A DNA stretch of 10,482 bases from Actinomycetota bacterium. GTDB lineage: Bacteria > Actinomycetota > Actinomycetes > Actinomycetales > Microbacteriaceae. Where the stretch lies: the NCBI GenBank assembly GCA_016870695.1, contig VGAV01000053.1, positions 1 to 10,482 of the forward strand, given 5' to 3'. This document shows, piece by piece, positions 6,602 through 10,482 of the stretch. The notes under the pieces are model-generated. The model had not been told where the DNA came from. It did not search any database and saw only the letters and a program-made list of their open reading frames with translations. The position numbers were made by a program, and so were the translations under genes. Position 1 is the stretch's first letter. Every line of letters begins with the position of its first letter.

Positions 6602-8187
6602 ACGACCGGATGGAGGAGGATGCCGCCCTCCATGACCTCGGCCTGGCGGACGGCCCCGGCGAGACGGCGGAGCCACCGCCCCGGCGCTCCGTCCGGGAGC
6701 GGGTGGCCGGGTGGCGCGGGATCATCGGACGCAACCGGGCGTTGTGGATCACCACGGCCGTCGCCGTGGCATCCCTCGTCGCCGGTCTGGTCGTCGGGCG
6801 GTTCGTCGTCTCGCCGGCCGACGCCGCCGCGAGCGCCGCTGCTCCGCCCGCGGGCTTCGTGACGGTGCCGGTCGAGTCGGGCCCCCTGAGCAACGACGTC
6901 ACGCTCCGCGCCGAGGTGGGGTACTCCGACCCCGTCCAGGTGCAGGTGGACACCTCGGGGCTGCAGGGCGCCGCGGTCGTCACCGGCCAGGTGCCGGCCG
7001 TCGGCGCCGAGCTCGGCCCGCTGGCCGTCGCCCTCGAGGTCGCGGGGCGCCCGGTGATCGTGCTCCCGGGAGACCTGCCCTCGTACCGGACGCTGCGGTA
7101 CGGCGTCTCCGGTCCCGACGTCGCGCAGTTCAAACAGGCGATGCGCACCGTCGGCCTCGACGCCGGCGACCCCGCCGACCCCCGCTTCGACGAGCAGGCC
7201 GCGCAATCGGTCGCCGCGCTCTACACGCAGGTCGGGTACCCCGCCCCCGCCACCGATGCGGAGTCGGTGTCGTCGCTGCGCAGCGCCCAGGCGGGGGTCC
7301 GCGCCGCGGAGCAGGCCGTCGCGACGGCGCAGGGCGATCTCGCCAAGGCCGGCGCCGGAACGGGCGCCGTGGACATCCGCGAAGCCGACAACGCGGTGGC
7401 GAGCGCGCGCCGCGCCGTGGACGCCGCGCGCGCGGAGTCGCCGCAGGACGCGGGACGCATCGCGGACCTCGAGGACGCCCTGGGCCTCGCGCAGCTGCGC
7501 CGCCAGCAGCTGGATGCCCACCCCGACACGACGGCGGCGCGCGCGGCCGTCGATGCCGCCCAGAGCCAGCTCCGCGACGCGCGCGACGAGCTCATCCGCG
7601 CTCAGCAGGGCGCGCTGCCCGTCCTTCCCGCCGGCGAGCTGCTGTACCTGACGCAGCTGCCCCGCCGCGTCGACGCCGTGGAGGCTCGCCGCGGAGCGGA
7701 GCTGAAGGGCACGGCGATGACCGTCTCCGGCGCGACGGTGGCGCTGAACGGAGCCGCCGGCGATGCGGACGCCAAGCTCCTGCGCATCGGCGCCGCCGCC
7801 TCGTTCGACCTGCCCGACGGCTCCTCGCACCCCGCCACCGTCGCGGCCCTGACCCCGGGCAAGACGGCGAGCGACCGCTGGACGGTCACCCTGACGCCGG
7901 AGCCGCTGCGACCGGAGCAGCTGGCGCAGCTGCAGGGAAAGAACGTGCGCGTGAGCGTCTCGGTCGGCACGACCGACGGCGACGTGCTGCACGTTCCGGT
8001 CGCCGCACTGTCGGCGGGACCCGGCGGTGAGAGCCGCATCGAGGTCGTCGAGGGCGACCCGCGCTCCCCCGAGACGAGGACGCACCTCGTCGTCGTGGAG
8101 ACCGGACTGGCCGCGGCGGGCGCGGTGGAGGTCCGGCCGGTCGACGGCGGCCTGTCACGCGGCGACCTCGTGGTGGTCGGGCGATGA
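6598..8187 (+). CDS. MacA/HlyD-like adaptor with peptidoglycan-binding domain
   Basis: The 529-residue adaptor of the ABC exporter has a cytoplasmic N-terminus of about 48 residues and one membrane helix (about 49-67). A beta-rich segment follows, then a peptidoglycan-binding type 1 domain (about 160-215; LRYGVSGPDVAQFKQAMRTVG, then FDEQAAQSVAALYTQVGYP). Next come a long Ala/Arg/Glu-rich coiled coil (about 222-338) and beta-barrel and C-terminal domains typical of membrane fusion proteins (up to VVVGR). In MacA proteins the coiled coil reaches an outer-membrane channel; here there is no outer membrane, and the wall-binding domain probably fixes the complex in the cell wall. GTG 6598 overlaps the lipoprotein stop; ATG 6610 is an alternative. 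Neither has a clear Shine-Dalgarno, in keeping with coupled translation. It ends inside the start of the ATPase gene (ATGA). Confidence 0.9.
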   Translation: MNDRMEEDAALHDLGLADGPGETAEPPPRRSVRERVAGWRGIIGRNRALWITTAVAVASLVAGLVVGRFVVSPADAAASAAAPPAGFVTVPVESGPLSNDVTLRAEVGYSDPVQVQVDTSGLQGAAVVTGQVPAVGAELGPLAVALEVAGRPVIVLPGDLPSYRTLRYGVSGPDVAQFKQAMRTVGLDAGDPADPRFDEQAAQSVAALYTQVGYPAPATDAESVSSLRSAQAGVRAAEQAVATAQGDLAKAGAGTGAVDIREADNAVASARRAVDAARAESPQDAGRIADLEDALGLAQLRRQQLDAHPDTTAARAAVDAAQSQLRDARDELIRAQQGALPVLPAGELLYLTQLPRRVDAVEARRGAELKGTAMTVSGATVALNGAAGDADAKLLRIGAAASFDLPDGSSHPATVAALTPGKTASDRWTVTLTPEPLRPEQLAQLQGKNVRVSVSVGTTDGDVLHVPVAALSAGPGGESRIEVVEGDPRSPETRTHLVVVETGLAAAGAVEVRPVDGGLSRGDLVVVGR

Positions 8188-8208
8188 CCGCGGCCGCCGC
8201 GGTCATCG
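8182..8208 (+). promoter_or_regulatory. Perfect 12-bp hairpin over the ATPase start codon
   Basis: Arms CGATGACCGCGG (8182-8193) and CCGCGGTCATCG (8197-8208) are exact complements with a 3-base loop. In the mRNA the left arm contains the ATPase start codon (8184-8186) and the adaptor stop codon (8185-8187). A stem this GC-rich should block new ribosomes, so the ATPase would be made mainly by ribosomes that finish the adaptor gene and melt it. The hairpin is seen directly; the coupling role is inferred. Confidence 0.6.
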
Positions 8209-8867
8209 AGCTGCACGAGGTCACGCGCTCCTTCCCGGGACCGCCCGAGGTGCAGGCCCTGAGAGGGGTGAACCTGCGGGTGAACGAAGGAGACTACGTG
8301 TCGATCGTCGGCCCCAGCGGATCGGGCAAGTCGACCCTGCTCAACATCCTCGGCCTGCTCGACCGCCCGACCGTGGGCGCATACGTCCTGGCCGGCGAGG
8401 ACACCGGTGCACTGACGGAGGACGAGCGCGCCGCCGTCCGGGCGCGCAAGCTCGGCTTCGTGTTCCAGTCGTTCCACCTCATGCCCCGTCGCACCGTCCT
8501 CGAGAACGTCTCGCTGCCGATGCTCTACAGCGGTGCCCCGCGCGCCGAACGCGAGCCCCGGGCGCGGGAGGCGTTGCACAGGGTCGGGCTGTCGCACCGT
8601 GTGGACTTCCGCCCCGGCGTGCTCTCCGGAGGAGAGCGGCAGCGCGTCGCCGTGGCCCGCGCCGTGGTGACCCGCCCCCGCGTCCTCCTCGCGGACGAGC
8701 CGACCGGCAACCTCGACCGGCACATCACCGGGGAGATCATGACCCTCTTCGAGGAGCTGAACGCCGACGGCCTCACACTCATCGTCATCACGCACGACCA
8801 GCACGTCGCCGACCGGGCCCGCCGGACCATCCGCATCGCCGACGGCCGCATGCAGGAGCTGACATGA
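8184..8867 (+). CDS. ABC transporter ATP-binding protein, MacB/LolD type
   Basis: This 227-residue ATPase has every motif needed for activity: Walker A GPSGSGKST (43-51), Q-loop Gln95 in FVFQSFHLMP, signature LSGGERQRVA (147-156), Walker B VLLADEP with Glu172, D-loop GNLD (175-178) and switch His204 in VITHDQ. The FQSFHLMPRRTVLENVSLPMLY stretch is typical of the MacB/LolD/FtsE group, which drive FtsX-like permeases that do work at the outer face of the membrane instead of pumping through it. It should dimerise under the permease encoded next. The start overlaps the adaptor stop and lies in a strong hairpin; no good Shine-Dalgarno is seen. Confidence 0.95.
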   Translation: MTAAAAVIELHEVTRSFPGPPEVQALRGVNLRVNEGDYVSIVGPSGSGKSTLLNILGLLDRPTVGAYVLAGEDTGALTEDERAAVRARKLGFVFQSFHLMPRRTVLENVSLPMLYSGAPRAEREPRAREALHRVGLSHRVDFRPGVLSGGERQRVAVARAVVTRPRVLLADEPTGNLDRHITGEIMTLFEELNADGLTLIVITHDQHVADRARRTIRIADGRMQELT

Positions 8868-10102
8868 GCATCGCGCCCGTTCCCCGCGCCGACCGGTTCG
8901 GCGTCGGCGACCTCCTCGCCGAGGCCACCGCCGACATCGGCGCCCGGCCGGGGCGTCTGCTCATGACCCTCGCCGGCACCGTCCTCGGCATCGGCGCGCT
9001 CGTGGCCACGGCCGGGTTCTCTCAGACGGCGTCGGGCCAGATCGCCCGGCAGTTCGACGCGGTCGCGGCCACGCAGATCGTCGTCAAGCCCGCCACGGCG
9101 GCGACCGCCGGCGGCAGGTCGGTGGCCACGACGAAGCTGCCGTGGGACGCGGTCGACCGTCTCGAACGCCTCGCGGGCGTCGAGGCGGCGAGCCTGCTGA
9201 CGCGCGTCGACCGGGAGAAGGGCACGATCACCGCCGTGTCGGTCACGGACCCGTCCGCTCCGGTCACCGTCCCGCCGCCGCTCTACGCCGCGTCCGGGGA
9301 GCTGCTGCAGACGGTCGGCGGGCACCTCGTCACGGGGCGCTCCTTCGACGAGGGCCACGACGCCCGGCACGACCGCGTCGCGCTGCTCGGAGCCCACGCC
9401 GCCGAGTCGCTCGGCGTCACGCGGATCGACACGCAGCCGTCGATCTTCGTCGACGGCATCAGCTACGCCGTGGTGGGCGTCTTCGACGAGGTCGAACGGT
9501 CCGGAGAGCTGCTGGACGGCGTCATCGTCCCCACCGGCAGCGCTCGCGCGGACTTCGCCCTGAGCGCCCCGGGCGACGTGCGCGCGAGGATCGCGGTCGG
9601 CGCCGGACCGCTACTGCGCGCGCAGGTCCCCCTGGCCATCGCCCCCGACGATCCGGGGTCGATCGAGGTGGGCGCCCCCGCCGCCCGCAGCGACCTCAGC
9701 AGCAGCGTGCAGTCCGACCTCGGCGTGGTGTTCTTCGTCCTGGGGCTCATCGTCCTGCTCGCCGGCGGCCTCGGCATCGCCAACGTCACGATGCTGTCGG
9801 TCATGGAACGGGTGGGCGAGATCGGCCTCCGTCGGGCCCTCGGCGCCACCCGTCGGCAGATCGGCGGCCAGTTCGTCGTCGAGTCGGTGGTGATCGGCCT
9901 GCTGGGCGGTCTCATCGGGTCCTCGGTCGGCGTGTTCGCCGTGGTGGCACTGTCGATCGCGCAGGGCTGGACACCGGTGCTCGACCCGCTGGTCGCCGTG
10001 GGCGGCGCGCTGCTGGGCGCCCTCGTGGGGCTGGGGGCGGGCGGCATCCCGAGCCGTCGAGCCGCGCGCATCGAACCGGTGGTCGCCCTGCGGGGCGCGT
10101 GA
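8864..10102 (+). CDS. ABC transporter permease, MacB/FtsX type
   Basis: The 412-residue protein has the four-helix plan of MacB/FtsX permeases: helix 1 at about 32-52 (LLMTLAGTVLGIGALVATAGF), a large extracytoplasmic domain of about 230 residues with the MacB_PCD look (VTGRSFDEGHD, IFVDGISYAVVGVFDE), then helices at about 288-313, 338-366 and 376-396. Between helices 2 and 3 lies the coupling segment MERVGEIGLRRALGATRRQIGGQF, the family hallmark that meets the ATPase. It ends IPSRRAARIEPVVALRGA, also typical. AGGAG (8854-8858) stands 5 bases before the ATG, which overlaps the ATPase stop. The frame open upstream to 8027 is not used. The substrate is unknown; relatives export peptides, lipoproteins or antibiotics, or act on wall hydrolases. 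Confidence 0.94.
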   Translation: MSIAPVPRADRFGVGDLLAEATADIGARPGRLLMTLAGTVLGIGALVATAGFSQTASGQIARQFDAVAATQIVVKPATAATAGGRSVATTKLPWDAVDRLERLAGVEAASLLTRVDREKGTITAVSVTDPSAPVTVPPPLYAASGELLQTVGGHLVTGRSFDEGHDARHDRVALLGAHAAESLGVTRIDTQPSIFVDGISYAVVGVFDEVERSGELLDGVIVPTGSARADFALSAPGDVRARIAVGAGPLLRAQVPLAIAPDDPGSIEVGAPAARSDLSSSVQSDLGVVFFVLGLIVLLAGGLGIANVTMLSVMERVGEIGLRRALGATRRQIGGQFVVESVVIGLLGGLIGSSVGVFAVVALSIAQGWTPVLDPLVAVGGALLGALVGLGAGGIPSRRAARIEPVVALRGA

Positions 10103-10103
10103 A

Positions 10104-10466
10104 TCACCAGCCGTGGGCGTTGAACCACGCGCGTCGGCGGTCCGCGTCGGCGCGCGTGGCGTCGCCGCGCCAGGAGTCGTGCTCCGCCAGCCGTCCGTCG
10201 TCGGTCAGCGGGGCGAACGCCCAGCACACCGGGCAGAGGGCGCGGCCGTCCGGGAACCCGTCCTCCAGTCGCGCGGCCGGCTCCGCAGGGGAACCGGAGC
10301 CGGGGCAGAGCGGCGGGTCCGCCTGGACGTCGCTCCACATGAGCGATCCGCCGCGTCGGTGGTGCAGGCCGCGGTGGTCCTTCTCGCGGGTGCAGATCTC
10401 TCCGCGACGCCGGCTGAGGCACAGGCGGCGGGCGGCACCGGGCAGAGCGGCGAGAGAACGTGTCAC
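10104..10466 (-). CDS. Small Cys/His-rich protein, possible zinc binder
   Basis: I do not recognise a named family. The 120-residue protein has Cys16, Cys25, His31, His35 and His36 in a CTREKDHRGLHHRRGG...W context, then Cys54 in CPGSG, Cys78 and Cys81 in CPVC, and His96. This spacing suggests one or two zinc sites. The end (RRAWFNAHGW) is aromatic and Arg-rich. No signal peptide or membrane helix is seen, so it is probably cytoplasmic. The GTG at 10466 is supported by AGGAGAG at 10482-10476, ten bases upstream; ATG at codon 43 is a less likely start. Its stop lies one base beyond the stop of the permease gene on the other strand. Confidence 0.75.
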   Translation of the reverse strand: MTRSLAALPGAARRLCLSRRRGEICTREKDHRGLHHRRGGSLMWSDVQADPPLCPGSGSPAEPAARLEDGFPDGRALCPVCWAFAPLTDDGRLAEHDSWRGDATRADADRRRAWFNAHGW

Positions 10467-10482
10467 ACGACGATTCTCTCCT

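Noticed and set aside
6484..8085. 533-residue minus-strand open frame opposite the adaptor gene
   Set aside because: Shadow of a gene with clear membrane helix, peptidoglycan-binding domain and coiled coil.
1..10482. CRISPR arrays, tRNA or rRNA genes, insertion sequences, attachment repeats
   Set aside because: No regularly spaced repeats, cloverleaf-like segments, transposase or integrase frames, or long direct repeats were seen.

Overview
The window is very GC-rich (roughly 70%), with C or G at most third codon positions, GTG starts, and genes typical of high-GC Actinobacteria: a 13E12/DUF222 HNH protein, a CE1758-like flavin monooxygenase and a short-form 6-phosphogluconate dehydrogenase. 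The protein sequences fit Microbacteriaceae, most likely Microbacterium or a close relative; this is an inference from sequence style, not a database match. I see no tRNA, rRNA, CRISPR array, transposase or integrase.

Layout. Bases 1-422 hold the 3' end of a luciferase-like flavin-dependent oxidoreductase gene, followed by a convincing intrinsic terminator (438-469). Bases 485-1150 hold a small membrane-protein gene that looks damaged: the coding signal starts directly after an in-frame TGA and the frame runs past its likely end. A DUF222/HNH protein (1119-2417, +) converges on ribonuclease HI (2458-3021, -). Divergent from the RNase gene is a single-pass membrane protein with a pseudopilin-like stretch after its membrane helix (3192-3749, +). 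It converges on a 6-phosphogluconate dehydrogenase gene (3789-4853, -) across a perfect 13-bp inverted repeat. Upstream on the same strand lies a bifunctional nuclease domain protein (4943-5443, -).

The right half is one operon of four genes, 5615-10102 (+): a lipoprotein, a MacA/HlyD-like adaptor with a built-in peptidoglycan-binding domain, a MacB/LolD-type ABC ATPase and a MacB/FtsX-type permease. Each junction is a 4-base GTGA or ATGA overlap, so the proteins are probably made together and form one envelope transporter. With no outer membrane, the natural model is a complex clamped to the cell wall that moves a peptide, lipid or drug away from the membrane, or that senses or protects the wall. 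The substrate cannot be read from the sequence. The operon converges with only one base between stops on a small Cys/His-rich protein gene (10104-10466, -).

The most notable non-gene signals are a perfect 12-bp hairpin with a 3-base loop that buries the start codon of the ABC ATPase at the adaptor/ATPase junction (8182-8208), and a strong excess of the 7-mer GGATGCC and its complement (16 copies by eye), which also forms the stem of the terminator at 438-469.
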